Shown: piece by piece, positions 14,237 to 24,141 of the stretch
How positions within the stretch are numbered: the first letter of the stretch is position 1
Layout of the letters: every line of letters starts with the position of its first letter
Assembly (NCBI GenBank): GCA_045636145.1
Contig: JAZTWV010000015.1
Location: forward strand, 1 to 64,000
Direction: 5' to 3'
From: Flemingiibacterium sp045636145
GTDB lineage: Bacteria; Bacillota; Clostridia; Oscillospirales; CAG-272
Length of the DNA: 64,000 nt
Made by a program: the position numbers and the translations under genes
The notes under the pieces: generated by a model
What the model saw: only the letters and a program-made list of their open reading frames with translations
Told to the model about the DNA's origin: nothing
Databases searched by the model: none

Positions 14237-15538
14237 ATGGTTACAATTACAGACGTTGAATACGCCTCGCCGGCAGAAAAGCACGGTATTGCGCCGGGAG
14301 ATATACTGATTTCCATAAACGGTCACGAGATACGTGATGTTCTTGATTATCAGTTTCGCCTGTGCGAAAAAAAGGTTACGCTTAAGCTCCACCGCGGGCC
14401 GGAGCTTTTTGATGTGACTATAAAAAAAGACGAATACGGCGACATCGGACTGCGCTTTGAAACCTATCTCATGGATAAAAAGAGGTCCTGCAAAAACAAG
14501 TGCGTATTTTGCTTTATAGATCAGCTTCCCTGCGGTATGCGCGATTCCCTCTACTTCAAGGATGACGACTCACGCCTATCTTTTCTTATGGGAAACTACA
14601 TCACTCTTACAAATCTCACAGACGAGGATGTAGAACGAATAATCGAGATGAAAACCTCGCCTATTAACATTTCTGTTCACACCACAAATCCCGAGCTTCG
14701 GGTTAAAATGATGAAAAACAAGCGTGCAGGTGAGGTGCTTGACTATATGCGCCGCTTTGCCGAGGCAGGAATATCCCTTAACTGCCAAATCGTTCTCTGC
14801 AAGGGACTTAACGACGGCGAGGAGCTTATTGGCTCCATGAGAGACCTTACAAAGCTTACACCGAATCTTGTGGGTGTATCCATTGTCCCTGCCGGCATAA
14901 CCGACCACCGTGACGGGCTTTATCCTCTTGAGCCGTTCACGGCAGGGGAACTAAACGGGGTAATTGATACAGTTGACGCATTCGCGGCAGAGTGTATGGA
15001 AAAATACGGCTCAAGACTGTTTTTCTGCTCGGATGAAATGTATCTTCAGGCAGGACGGCCGCTTCCCGATGAAGAATACTACGAGGGATATCCGCAGATT
15101 GAAAACGGCGTTGGAATGATCCGCTCTATGCAGTGCGAGTTTGAGGACGAGCTTGAATATTTGTCGGAATATGACTTGGAAAAGCCTCGCACGCTGTCAA
15201 TAGCAACCGGCGAGGCGGCATACGACTTTATTCTCTCTCTTGCAAATGAGCTTACACGCCGTGTGGAATCACTGAATATTACCGTATACAAAATAAAAAA
15301 CAACTTTTTCGGAAAAAATATTACCGTTGCTGGTCTTATTACCGGAAAAGATCTTTTGGAACAGCTAAAAGACAAGCCACTCGGCGAGAGGCTTATTATC
15401 CCCTCTGTAATGCTTCGTGCAGAGCGTGATATGTTTCTTGATTCAATGACTACCACTGAGCTTTCCGAGAAGCTTTCAGTAGATATAGTCACCGCCAATT
15501 CAACAGGTGCGGATTTTATTTCATCAATCCTGTACTGA
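14237..15538 (+). CDS. DUF512 radical-SAM-like iron-sulfur protein with PDZ domain
   Basis: A 433-residue protein. Residues 1-65 form a PDZ-like module (GIAPGDILISINGHEIRDV). The CKNKCVFCFIDQLP motif near residue 82 supplies three cysteines in the CxxxCxxC arrangement of radical SAM enzymes. The C-terminal half is DUF512. The family lies next to der in many Clostridia, as here, which points to an old conserved neighbourhood. The reaction is unknown. Confidence 0.88.
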   Translation: MVTITDVEYASPAEKHGIAPGDILISINGHEIRDVLDYQFRLCEKKVTLKLHRGPELFDVTIKKDEYGDIGLRFETYLMDKKRSCKNKCVFCFIDQLPCGMRDSLYFKDDDSRLSFLMGNYITLTNLTDEDVERIIEMKTSPINISVHTTNPELRVKMMKNKRAGEVLDYMRRFAEAGISLNCQIVLCKGLNDGEELIGSMRDLTKLTPNLVGVSIVPAGITDHRDGLYPLEPFTAGELNGVIDTVDAFAAECMEKYGSRLFFCSDEMYLQAGRPLPDEEYYEGYPQIENGVGMIRSMQCEFEDELEYLSEYDLEKPRTLSIATGEAAYDFILSLANELTRRVESLNITVYKIKNNFFGKNITVAGLITGKDLLEQLKDKPLGERLIIPSVMLRAERDMFLDSMTTTELSEKLSVDIVTANSTGADFISSILY

Positions 15539-15579
15539 CCCTATCACCGAAAATACTCTTTTTGAAAGGAATTTTATAG

Positions 15580-16911
15580 ATGTCAAAACCTGTTATAGCC
15601 ATTGTCGGACGTCCGAATGTTGGCAAGAGCACACTTTTTAATAAGCTTGCCGGCGAGCGTATATCCATCGTTGAGGACACCCCCGGCGTTACACGCGACC
15701 GCATATACTATGAGATCGAATGGAACGGACGTGCCATGATACTCGTTGACACAGGCGGTATAGAGCCGAAATCTGACGATATCATATTAAAGCAGATGAA
15801 AAATCAGGCGGAAGTGGCTGTGTCAACAGCCGATGTAATCGTGTTCATGGTAGACGTGACCACGGGACTTACAGCCGCAGACCGCGACATCGCCACCATG
15901 CTTATAAAGAGCCAGAAGCCGCTGATACTCGCTGTTAACAAGTGCGATTCGATTGGTGCTCCTCCCATGGAGTTTTACGAATTCTACGAGCTTGGTATCG
16001 ACGGCGAGCCGATACAGCTCTCCTCTGTTCACGGCACAGGCTCCGGCGACCTTCTTGACCGCGTACTTGAGCTTTGCCCTGCGGACGAAGAAAAAGAGGA
16101 CGATTCTGACCTCATCAAGGTTGCCGTTATAGGTAAGCCTAATGCCGGAAAAAGCTCTATTATCAACAAAATCCTCGGTGAGGACCGTCTTATCGTTTCC
16201 GATATTCCCGGAACTACCAGAGATGCGGTCGATACAAGAGTCGAGAACGAATTCGGAAAATACACCTTTATTGACACTGCCGGAATACGCCGTCAGTCAC
16301 GAGTTGAGGACAGAATTGAAAAATTCAGCGTCCTGCGCTCCAAAATGGCGGTAGAGCGCGCAGATGTTTGCGTTATAATGGTAGATGCAAACGAGGGTGT
16401 TACCGAGCAGGACGAAAAGATAGCCGGAATCGCTCACGAATCGGGCAAAGCCTGCATTATAGTCATCAACAAATGGGATACCCTTGAAACCGAGGACAAA
16501 AACACGGTTGAATACGACAAAAAGGTGTACAATTCCCTGTCTTATATGACCTATGCCCCCACCCTTTATGTGTCGGCAAAAACAGGTCAGCGTATTACAA
16601 AGCTTTTCGAGCTTATTAACTATGTATACAACCAGAACTGCACCAGAATATCCACCGGTATGCTCAACGATGTTCTCAACGACGCTACCGCCCGTGTTCA
16701 GCCCCCGTCAGATAAAGGACGTCATCTTAAAGTATACTACATGACCCAGACAGGCACCTGTCCTCCCACCTTTGTTATATTCTGCAACAATGCGGAACTT
16801 TTCCATTTCTCCTATCAGCGATATATCGAAAACCAGCTTCGCGAGGTCTTCGGATTCCGCGGAACGCCTATAAAAATAATTATACGTCAGAAAGGGGATA
16901 AAGAAGAATGA
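15580..16911 (+). CDS. der: Ribosome assembly GTPase Der (EngA)
   Basis: A 443-residue protein with two tandem GTPase domains and a C-terminal KH-like domain. The first P-loop is GRPNVGKSTLFNKL (residue 8), the second GKPNAGKSSIINKI (residue 185). DTGG and DTAG G3 motifs and NKCD / NKWD G4 motifs are intact. It acts in maturation of the 50S subunit and is normally essential. An AAAGGA site precedes ATG 15580. The last four bases overlap plsY (ATGA). Confidence 0.96.
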   Translation: MSKPVIAIVGRPNVGKSTLFNKLAGERISIVEDTPGVTRDRIYYEIEWNGRAMILVDTGGIEPKSDDIILKQMKNQAEVAVSTADVIVFMVDVTTGLTAADRDIATMLIKSQKPLILAVNKCDSIGAPPMEFYEFYELGIDGEPIQLSSVHGTGSGDLLDRVLELCPADEEKEDDSDLIKVAVIGKPNAGKSSIINKILGEDRLIVSDIPGTTRDAVDTRVENEFGKYTFIDTAGIRRQSRVEDRIEKFSVLRSKMAVERADVCVIMVDANEGVTEQDEKIAGIAHESGKACIIVINKWDTLETEDKNTVEYDKKVYNSLSYMTYAPTLYVSAKTGQRITKLFELINYVYNQNCTRISTGMLNDVLNDATARVQPPSDKGRHLKVYYMTQTGTCPPTFVIFCNNAELFHFSYQRYIENQLREVFGFRGTPIKIIIRQKGDKEE

Positions 16912-17660
16912 CACTCCATGAAATGCTCCGTGACGGACTTATTGCAAGACTTATTGCAGGAGATGCGGGCGGAATATCACCGTTTATGTTTATTCTGCTT
17001 TGTGCCGTCGGTGCTGTTATTGCCTATTTCCTCGGCGGTCTCAATTTCGCCATTATCATATCTAAATACAAGTTCAAGGACGACATACGCCGCTACGGAA
17101 GCGGCAATGCCGGTATGACCAATATGCTTCGCACATACGGAAAAGCCGCCGCCGCATTTACTCTTGTCGGCGACATGGCAAAGGCTATTGTTTCTGTGCT
17201 TATCGGCACTCTGCTTGCAGGCGAGGGCGGTGCGTACATTGCAGCACTCTCCTGTGTCATAGGGCATTCCTTCCCTATCATGTACGGTTTTAAAGGCGGC
17301 AAAGGAATAGTTGTTACCGCTTCGGCACTTTTAGTGCTTGAGCCGATTGTATTTCTTATTCTGTTTCTCATTTTCGTGCTGCTTGTGGCATCCACAAAAT
17401 TTCTTTCCCTTGGCTCAATCGTGGGAATGCTTCTCTATCCGCTTCTTCTCAACCGTATGTACCCTATCCTAAACGGCGGCATATCGGAAGGCGCGATTGT
17501 AGCTATTGTATCAATACTTAACGCAATTCTCGTTGTGTGGCTTCACAGAGAAAATATAGGACGCCTCATGAGCGGCACTGAAAACAAGTTCAGCTTAAAG
17601 AAAAAGGATAAGTTCATAAAGGACGAGAAAAAAGACACCGACGACGAAAATAAACAGTAA
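16908..17660 (+). CDS. plsY: Acyl-phosphate:glycerol-3-phosphate acyltransferase PlsY
   Basis: A 250-residue membrane enzyme that acylates glycerol 3-phosphate with acyl-phosphate, the first step of phospholipid synthesis. Motif 1 reads YGSGNAGMTNMLRTYGK, a variant of the usual GSGNPGATN; motif 2 is HSFPIMYGFKGGKGI; motif 3 lies in the WLHRENIGRLMSGTE segment. Both ends are longer than in typical 200-residue members: about 25 extra N-terminal residues and a charged Lys/Asp-rich tail. It overlaps der by four bases, so it is co-translated. Confidence 0.93.
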   Translation: MTLHEMLRDGLIARLIAGDAGGISPFMFILLCAVGAVIAYFLGGLNFAIIISKYKFKDDIRRYGSGNAGMTNMLRTYGKAAAAFTLVGDMAKAIVSVLIGTLLAGEGGAYIAALSCVIGHSFPIMYGFKGGKGIVVTASALLVLEPIVFLILFLIFVLLVASTKFLSLGSIVGMLLYPLLLNRMYPILNGGISEGAIVAIVSILNAILVVWLHRENIGRLMSGTENKFSLKKKDKFIKDEKKDTDDENKQ

Positions 17661-17666
17661 TCATAC

Positions 17667-17697
17667 AAAAAGGACTGTGCACAGCACAGTCCTTTTT
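17667..17697. terminator. Bidirectional terminator between plsY and the flavodoxin-like gene
   Basis: Perfect stem AAAAAGGACTGTGC / GCACAGTCCTTTTT with an ACA loop. It can end both convergent transcripts. Confidence 0.92.
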
Positions 17698-17710
17698 GAT
17701 GTTTTATATA

Positions 17711-18130
17711 TTACTTAAGCTCAGCGGAAATCTTATCCATCCAAGCGGTAACAGCCGCTTTTTCTTCGTCCTTGACTCCTCCGAGGAAAGGCAGACCGCC
17801 CTTTATGTAAAGAACGTCCTCGATAGCATTTGTGCCGGCCTCCTTAGCCGCATCAACAAGCACCTTTGCGCCCTCCGCAGGGCCGTCAATAATGAAAGCA
17901 ACGTTAGCCGCACGAGCCTTGGTAAGCTCCTTGCAGAAAAGAACAAGTGAGTTTGGAGCATCCTTGCCTACAGTTGCGAGAATAACCACGAGACGCTCCT
18001 TGTCGCAGGAGTATGCCGGCGGTATCTTATCCATGCAGTTAACCTTTTCGGTAGCATAGTTTGCCGTAATCATATCAGCAATATTGATAAGCTTTTTCTT
18101 GCTTGTAGAATAAAGAACACGCATTTTCAT
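17711..18130 (-). CDS. Flavodoxin-like small protein, function unknown
   Basis: A 139-residue protein starting MKMRVLYSTSKKKLINIAD. Alternating hydrophobic strands, an LVVILATVGKDAPNS loop and a Trp-containing C-terminal helix resemble a flavodoxin fold. The first loop has YSTSKKK in place of the usual T/S-rich phosphate loop with TGNT, so FMN binding is uncertain. ATG 18130 is chosen because CGGAGG lies 8 bases upstream; a longer reading frame exists but runs through a structured leader. It stands alone between two convergent or divergent units. Confidence 0.6.
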   Translation of the reverse strand: MKMRVLYSTSKKKLINIADMITANYATEKVNCMDKIPPAYSCDKERLVVILATVGKDAPNSLVLFCKELTKARAANVAFIIDGPAEGAKVLVDAAKEAGTNAIEDVLYIKGGLPFLGGVKDEEKAAVTAWMDKISAELK

Positions 18131-18143
18131 AATAAATTCCTCC

Positions 18144-18215
18144 GATTTCTTCGGCAACAAAGTATATTTCCCGTTTTTGTTGCCGTGAAAACGGGCATTG
18201 GCAGTCGCCAACAAT
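18144..18215 (-). promoter_or_regulatory. Structured 5' leader with alternative hairpins
   Basis: Read on the minus strand, the leader of the flavodoxin-like gene holds a hairpin TTGGC/GCCAA (18198-18211), a hairpin CCCGTTTT/AAAACGGG (arms 18188-18195 and 18170-18177), and a competing pairing CGGCAAC/GTTGCCG (arms 18179-18185 and 18152-18158). The last two cannot form together, as expected for a switching leader. No known riboswitch class is recognised. Confidence 0.45.
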
Positions 18216-18313
18216 ACTATTGTACCATAAAATCGCGCAAATTTGAAGTATATCGGGAGAAAATCATTATTTTCGTCCGGATAGACAAATTTTGCTCATT
18301 TTTTTGTACACTA

Positions 18314-20215
18314 TTACAAAATAAAATATTCCGCAGTCTGACTCGCAAGAATTACACTGCGAGAAGCACTTCCCTTTCTTATAAGACGTCGCGGCGCGCT
18401 TTCAAATTCGATTTCCCACGGATTTTCCGACATATTCACCGCCGCAAAAAGCCGTCTGCCCATATATTCACGGCAAAGCATAAACTGCGCCGGATCTCCC
18501 GTATCAATAATTCTGAGATCTCCATTTGCAAACAGCGGCTCGGATTTTCTTATGCTTCCTATTTTCCTATAGAAAGATACAAGCTCACTGTCCTCCCGTC
18601 CCCATACATACGGCATACGGTTAAATGGATCACGTCCGCCCTCCATTCCTGCTTCGTCGCCATAGTATACGCACGGGATTCCGGGGAATGCGCAAAGCAG
18701 TGTCCAGGCAAGCTTCAGCCGCTTTTTTGCAATGCGTCGCTGTTTTGCATCAAGCCTGAATCCGGCAAGCTCACGGTTTGTCATTTCTTTTGTACCTGCA
18801 CCTGCAAGCACTGTGAGTATACGCTCCGTATCGTGAGTACCGAGGAAATTCATAAGCGCATGGCTGACAGCCTCCGGGTAATGTGCCCACAGCTCTGCCG
18901 CTGTCTGCCTGAGCCTTGTTGAGTCGCTTCTGAGAATGAAATCTATCACCGCTTCCTTTAAGGGGTAGTTCATGACAGCATCAAGCTGTTTGCCTCTGAA
19001 ATATCTGCGTCGCTTATCGTATGCTATTTTGTTTGATGCATCCTCCCATACCTCACCGAAAACGATGGATTCGGGATTTTCCTCTCTCGCCGCCGCTTTA
19101 AGCTCGTCGAGAAACACGTCCGACAGCTCATCTGCCACGTCAAGCCGCCATCCGTCAATGCCCAGACGGAGCCAATGACGTATAACACCATTTTCACCGC
19201 AGATAAATTCACGGTATGACGGCTCGGTGCTTTTTACTGCAGGCAGTATTTTGATACTCCACCAGCAGTTGTATTCATCGGGATACTTTTCAAAAGAATA
19301 CCACTTGTAATATTCGGAATCCTCGGAGTTATATGCGCCAACGCTGTCATAGCGGTTAAACTTATTGAAATACTTGCTGTCAGCCCCCGTATGATTAAAC
19401 ACTCCGTCAAGTATAAGCCGCATTCCGCGAGCCTTGCACTCATGCGCAAGATGGTCAAAAGCCTCCTCGCCGCCAAACATAGAGTCAACCTTCATATAGT
19501 CGCCTGTATCGTATTTGTGGTTCGATGCGGCTTCGAATATGGGGCAAAGATAGAGTGTATCAACTCCGAGAGAGGCGATATAATCAAGCTTATCTGCAAC
19601 ACCCCACAGGTTTCCGCCAAAAAATTCGTTGTTGGCAAGCGCATCTCCTGGGGTCTCTGCAAACATAGGTATACCGTTCTCCCAATCGCCGTTTCGTATC
19701 TTGCCTGCCGCGGGCGCGACAGGTCTGCCGCCGTCAAAAAAGCGGTCCACAAATATCTGATACATCATACCGCCGCGAAATTTTTCCGGAACACGGAGCG
19801 ATGCATTGTATACCGTAAGCTGTTCAGAGGATACCGAAAAGCCGTCAGCGCTAAGAGCACCGCTGCGGTCTGCGTACACTTCGCCCAAGGGTGTTGACAG
19901 CACAAAAGTATAGTAGAACAGCCCTCCGTCATCCGAAAGACAGATTTCGGAAAGCTTCAGTGTAACGGCGTAAACATCGTGAGCCTCCGTAAACTCCAAA
20001 AGGTGTGCCGGAAGCATCTTCACCGACATATCATCGTCGCGGTAAAGCTTCAGAGAAACATTATCTGCACACAAAGCGCGCGGCACTCTTACCCACAAGG
20101 TAAGAGTGTCGTCATCTGCAAATGCTGCCGAAAAGGAAACATCGCCGCGCTTTTCGGATGTTTTTTGGAAAACCACCCGAAGTGCCAAAATATCGTTAAA
20201 ATTTAAAGCAAACAT
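18314..20215 (-). CDS. GH13 alpha-amylase family glycoside hydrolase (neopullulanase/cyclomaltodextrinase type)
   Basis: A 633-residue enzyme. Residues 1-120 look like an N-terminal beta-sandwich (CBM34-like), then a TIM barrel starting at MMYQIFVDRFFDGG. The four GH13 regions are present: LILDGVFNHTG, DGWRLDVADE (nucleophile Asp), VFGEVWED (acid/base Glu) and LGTHDTER (third Asp). There is no signal peptide, so it works in the cytoplasm, probably on maltodextrin or glycogen-derived oligosaccharides. Its ATG overlaps the glgP stop by one base, making it the last gene of the glycogen operon. Confidence 0.92.
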   Translation of the reverse strand: MFALNFNDILALRVVFQKTSEKRGDVSFSAAFADDDTLTLWVRVPRALCADNVSLKLYRDDDMSVKMLPAHLLEFTEAHDVYAVTLKLSEICLSDDGGLFYYTFVLSTPLGEVYADRSGALSADGFSVSSEQLTVYNASLRVPEKFRGGMMYQIFVDRFFDGGRPVAPAAGKIRNGDWENGIPMFAETPGDALANNEFFGGNLWGVADKLDYIASLGVDTLYLCPIFEAASNHKYDTGDYMKVDSMFGGEEAFDHLAHECKARGMRLILDGVFNHTGADSKYFNKFNRYDSVGAYNSEDSEYYKWYSFEKYPDEYNCWWSIKILPAVKSTEPSYREFICGENGVIRHWLRLGIDGWRLDVADELSDVFLDELKAAAREENPESIVFGEVWEDASNKIAYDKRRRYFRGKQLDAVMNYPLKEAVIDFILRSDSTRLRQTAAELWAHYPEAVSHALMNFLGTHDTERILTVLAGAGTKEMTNRELAGFRLDAKQRRIAKKRLKLAWTLLCAFPGIPCVYYGDEAGMEGGRDPFNRMPYVWGREDSELVSFYRKIGSIRKSEPLFANGDLRIIDTGDPAQFMLCREYMGRRLFAAVNMSENPWEIEFESAPRRLIRKGSASRSVILASQTAEYFIL

Positions 20216-22650
20216 TATTTTATGGGTTTGATATGCCAGATATTATCGGCATATTCACGGATTGAACGGTCAGAGGCAAAATAGCCCGACTTTGCGGTAT
20301 TGATAAGCGACATACGATTCCATTTTTCACGGTCGGCATAGTCCTTAATCATACGCTCATGGACGGAGTAGTAAGAATCGAAATCCGCAATGCACATATA
20401 CGGATCTGCCACGCCGTGAGCATACTGAGAGTTGATAAGATACTGCTTGATATCGGTAAAGGAACGTCCGCCGAAGCCTATATCAAGTGCATCCACAGCC
20501 GCGCGCAGACGGTCACTTTGCAGATAGTAGGAAGCCGCATTGTATCCGCGCTTCCACAGATCGTCTACCTCCTCGGTAGTAAGACCGAAGATATACATAT
20601 TGGGGTCGCCAACCTGCGCGTGTATCTCCACATTTGCGCCGTCCATAGTACCGATAGTCACAGCACCGTTTGCCATAAGCTTCATGCAGCCTGTACCGCT
20701 TGCCTCCTTGCCTGCAAGGGATATCTGCTCCGAAATATCCGCGGCAGGGATAAGCACCTCGGCGAGGCTCACGTTATAATCCTCCATGAAAACTACGCGA
20801 AGCTTTTCGCGGAGCACGGGATCGGATTCAATATCCTTGCTTATGTGGTATATCAGCTTTATGATATTCTTCGCCATATAGTATCCCGGTGCCGCCTTAG
20901 CACCGAAAATAAATGTCTGCGGCGTAATATCAAGGTTCGGATTTTCTTTAATCTGTACATACAGGCTTATGATACGCAGTGCATTCAAAAGCTGACGCTT
21001 GTATTCGTGCATACGCTTTATCTGTACATCGAATACCGAATCGGGGTCAAGTGTTATACCCGTCTTATTCTTGGTGTAGATAGCGAAATTCACTTTATTT
21101 GCGCGCTTTATCGCCTCTATACGCGAGAGCACGGCACTGTCGTCCGCATATTTTGTAAATTCCGTAAGAGCCTCAGGATCTTCCTTATGCCACTTATCGC
21201 CGATACATTCATCAAGAAGTGCTGTAAGCTGAGGATTTGCGTGACACATCCAGCGGCGGTGTGCTACACCGTTTGTGACATTGGTGAATTTTGAGGGAGT
21301 ATGCTTATAGAAATCATGGAACACAGTCTTCTTCAGAATATCCGAATGAAGCTTTGATACTCCGTTTACGGTATGTGAGCCTACCACCGAGAGATTCGCC
21401 ATTCTTATCTGACCGTAACCCAGTATTGACATACGGGATATGCGATCCCAATCCCCCGGATATGCCGCCCAAAGCTCTCCGCAGAAGCGGCGGTTTATCT
21501 CATTTGTGATATCGTAGATACGAGGCAGCTTGATCTTGAAGAGGTCCTCGTTCCATGTTTCAAGTGCTTCCGGCATAACGGTGTGGTTGGTATAGGAAAC
21601 GGTAGAGGTAACAAGTCTCCATGCGTCATCCCATGAGAAGGAATAAATATCAATTAGAATACGCATAAGCTCGGGAATGACAAGCGCGGGATGGGTATCA
21701 TTTATGTGGATAGCAACCTTTTCCGCAAAGCCGCCAAGTGAGCCATAAGTCGTAAGATGGTCGGAGATAATACTCTGGAGAGATGCCGAAACAAGGAAAT
21801 ACTGCTGTGAAAGCCTAAGATATTTTCCCTCCATATGGTTATCCGAGGGATAAAGCACCTTTGAGATAGTAGCCGCATTGGTGCTGTCCTCCATGGCTTT
21901 TACATACTGTCCCTGTGAGAAAAGTCCCATATTGAAGTTCTGAGTATCCGAAGCCTTCCAAAGACGGAGAATATTCACCGCCTTTGAGTCTGCGCCCGAT
22001 ATCATCATATCGTATGGCACTGCCTGTATTTCATCCCCACCCTCGTGAGTTATACTGCATTTGCCATTCTCCCATTTTTCAGTAACGTGTCCGCCAAGTC
22101 TTACGGTGCACGCCTTGTCGTGGCGCGGAACAAGCCACACGTCACCGCCGGGCATCCAGATATCGGGAAGCTCTATCTGATCTCCGTCAATAATGCGCTG
22201 CTTGAAAAGACCGTATTCGTAGAGTATGGAAAATCCCGTAGCAGGATAATCAAGTGTTGTAAGACCGTCCATAAAGCATGCCGCAAGACGACCAAGTCCT
22301 CCGTTTCCAAGGCCCGGGTCAGGCTCCATTGTATATATTTCCTCAAGCTCAAAACCCATCTCGGAGAGCACTTCTCCGTAAATATCGGCAATTCCGAGAT
22401 TGCGGAGATTGTTTTTAAGTGAGCGTCCGATAAGGAACTCCATGCAAAGGTAATATATCTTCTTGCCGCGCTGTTTTTTTGTGTCTTTCTTGAAATCACT
22501 GCGTTTTTCGGTAAGAATATCCTTTGCTGACAGAACAACGGATTTGTATATCTGCTCTTTTGTAGCCTCATCGGGAGTTGTGCCGTAGTAACGTGCAAGC
22601 TTTGCGGTAATTGCTTCTTTTATCTGTGCTTTGGTAAAATTATTGTTCAT
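20215..22650 (-). CDS. glgP: Glycogen/starch phosphorylase
   Basis: An 811-residue phosphorylase releasing glucose 1-phosphate from alpha-1,4-glucan ends. The pyridoxal-phosphate segment EASGTGCMKLMANGA carries the cofactor lysine, followed by TIGTMDGANVEI. The N-terminal GLGRLAACFMDG and mid-region HINDTHPAL motifs are also standard. Length is typical. It lies 29 bp after glgA and is translationally coupled to the GH13 gene. Confidence 0.95.
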   Translation of the reverse strand: MNNNFTKAQIKEAITAKLARYYGTTPDEATKEQIYKSVVLSAKDILTEKRSDFKKDTKKQRGKKIYYLCMEFLIGRSLKNNLRNLGIADIYGEVLSEMGFELEEIYTMEPDPGLGNGGLGRLAACFMDGLTTLDYPATGFSILYEYGLFKQRIIDGDQIELPDIWMPGGDVWLVPRHDKACTVRLGGHVTEKWENGKCSITHEGGDEIQAVPYDMMISGADSKAVNILRLWKASDTQNFNMGLFSQGQYVKAMEDSTNAATISKVLYPSDNHMEGKYLRLSQQYFLVSASLQSIISDHLTTYGSLGGFAEKVAIHINDTHPALVIPELMRILIDIYSFSWDDAWRLVTSTVSYTNHTVMPEALETWNEDLFKIKLPRIYDITNEINRRFCGELWAAYPGDWDRISRMSILGYGQIRMANLSVVGSHTVNGVSKLHSDILKKTVFHDFYKHTPSKFTNVTNGVAHRRWMCHANPQLTALLDECIGDKWHKEDPEALTEFTKYADDSAVLSRIEAIKRANKVNFAIYTKNKTGITLDPDSVFDVQIKRMHEYKRQLLNALRIISLYVQIKENPNLDITPQTFIFGAKAAPGYYMAKNIIKLIYHISKDIESDPVLREKLRVVFMEDYNVSLAEVLIPAADISEQISLAGKEASGTGCMKLMANGAVTIGTMDGANVEIHAQVGDPNMYIFGLTTEEVDDLWKRGYNAASYYLQSDRLRAAVDALDIGFGGRSFTDIKQYLINSQYAHGVADPYMCIADFDSYYSVHERMIKDYADREKWNRMSLINTAKSGYFASDRSIREYADNIWHIKPIK

Positions 22651-22679
22651 TTGTTTAGATTTCCTTTTTTATGCAAAAA

Positions 22680-24107
22680 TTAGAGATTATCATACATTGT
22701 GAGGTATTTTTTTGCCGATGCATTCCATGAAAAATCCACGCTCATAGCGTTTTTCACAAGCTCACTCCACCTGTCGGCATCGTTATAGAGAGCGCAGGCA
22801 CGGTGAATAGCATTAAGCATATCATGGGCATTGTAAGTCACAAAAGTGATGCCGTTTCCCTCTCCCGTTTCCGGATTGTAGGGTTTTATGGTATCATAAA
22901 GACCGCCGGTCTCACGTACCACAGGCACTGTGCCGTAGCGTGACGCTATCATCTGCGCAAGTCCGCAAGGCTCGGATTTTGACGGCATCAGGAATATATC
23001 AGCAGAAGCGTAAATCTGCTTTGCAAGGTCCTTGTTGAATGCCAGCATAACACCGCATTTTTCCGGATATCTTCTCGCAAGATCAGAGAAAAAATCCTCA
23101 AGCTCGGCCTCACCCGTACCAAGAAGTACAAGCTGAACATCGCCTGAAAGGATATCATCGGCTACGTGTCTGACAAGATCAAAGCCTTTATGTGATGCAA
23201 GACGGGAAACCATGGCAATAAGCGGTACATCATCACGCTCGGGAAGACCGAATTTTCTCTGAAGTGCCTTCTTGTTCTCCACCTTATCCGAAATAGTGTC
23301 AACAGAAAATTTCTTCTCTATCACATCATCGGTTTCGGGATTATAGTAATCTGTGTCGATTCCGTTGATGATTCCGCAGCATTTTCCGCTGTACATACGG
23401 ATTATATGATGAAGTCCGCTTGAATAATATTCTGTCTGTATTTCATTTGCGTAGTTTGGACTTACTGTGGTCAGCTTATCACAGCACACAATAGCACCCT
23501 TGGTGAGATTTATGCAGCCGTCATACTCAACAACATATCTGTCCCATGAATCAAGGCAGAAAATGTCGCCGAGAATATCAAAGCTGTAGATTCCCTGATA
23601 GTCGATATTGTGTATGGTATATACAGCCTTTATGTCGGAATATTCATCAAGATAGCAATATTTGCGCTTTAAGTAGATAACGCACAGCGCACTTTGCCAA
23701 TCGTGGCAATGGAGTATATCCGGCATAAAGCCTATATGGGGAAGCATCTCCATTACAGCCTTGCAGAAATAAGCATAGCGTTCACCGTCATCAAAGCTTC
23801 CGTAAAGCGAAGTGCGTTTAAAATAATACTCGTTGTCAATAAAGTAATAAGTAACACCGTCAAGCTCATATGACCACACTCCGCAGTACTGACGTCTCCA
23901 AGAAAGGGAAACTGTAAATTCCGCCACCTTAGTCATCTTGTCCTTATACTTTTCCGCAACAGCCTTGTACATGGGTATGACCACACGCACATCTGTATCA
24001 GGCTCTGCACGCCTAAGTGCGGCAGGCAGAGACCCCAGCACATCGCCGAGTCCGCCGGTCGCCGCAAAAGGAAGTGCTTCCGAGCCTACATATAATATTT
24101 TTTTCAT
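22680..24107 (-). CDS. glgA: Glycogen synthase (ADP-glucose)
   Basis: A 475-residue GT5 glycosyltransferase. It begins MKKILYVGSEALPFAATGGLGD, where the KTGGL-type loop that binds ADP-glucose reads ATGGLGD. The C-terminal half holds PSKSEPCGLAQMIASRYGT, the conserved active-site region of the family. I use ATG 24107, which has CGGAG upstream, instead of a TTG seven codons earlier. It extends alpha-1,4-glucan using the product of glgC. Confidence 0.94.
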   Translation of the reverse strand: MKKILYVGSEALPFAATGGLGDVLGSLPAALRRAEPDTDVRVVIPMYKAVAEKYKDKMTKVAEFTVSLSWRRQYCGVWSYELDGVTYYFIDNEYYFKRTSLYGSFDDGERYAYFCKAVMEMLPHIGFMPDILHCHDWQSALCVIYLKRKYCYLDEYSDIKAVYTIHNIDYQGIYSFDILGDIFCLDSWDRYVVEYDGCINLTKGAIVCCDKLTTVSPNYANEIQTEYYSSGLHHIIRMYSGKCCGIINGIDTDYYNPETDDVIEKKFSVDTISDKVENKKALQRKFGLPERDDVPLIAMVSRLASHKGFDLVRHVADDILSGDVQLVLLGTGEAELEDFFSDLARRYPEKCGVMLAFNKDLAKQIYASADIFLMPSKSEPCGLAQMIASRYGTVPVVRETGGLYDTIKPYNPETGEGNGITFVTYNAHDMLNAIHRACALYNDADRWSELVKNAMSVDFSWNASAKKYLTMYDNL

Positions 24108-24141
24108 AATCTTGTCTCCGTTTTTCAATTTACAGATGATT

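Noticed and set aside
20359..21294. A 311-codon open frame opposite glgP
   Set aside because: No recognisable motif and skewed composition; it is explained by the coding strand of the phosphorylase.
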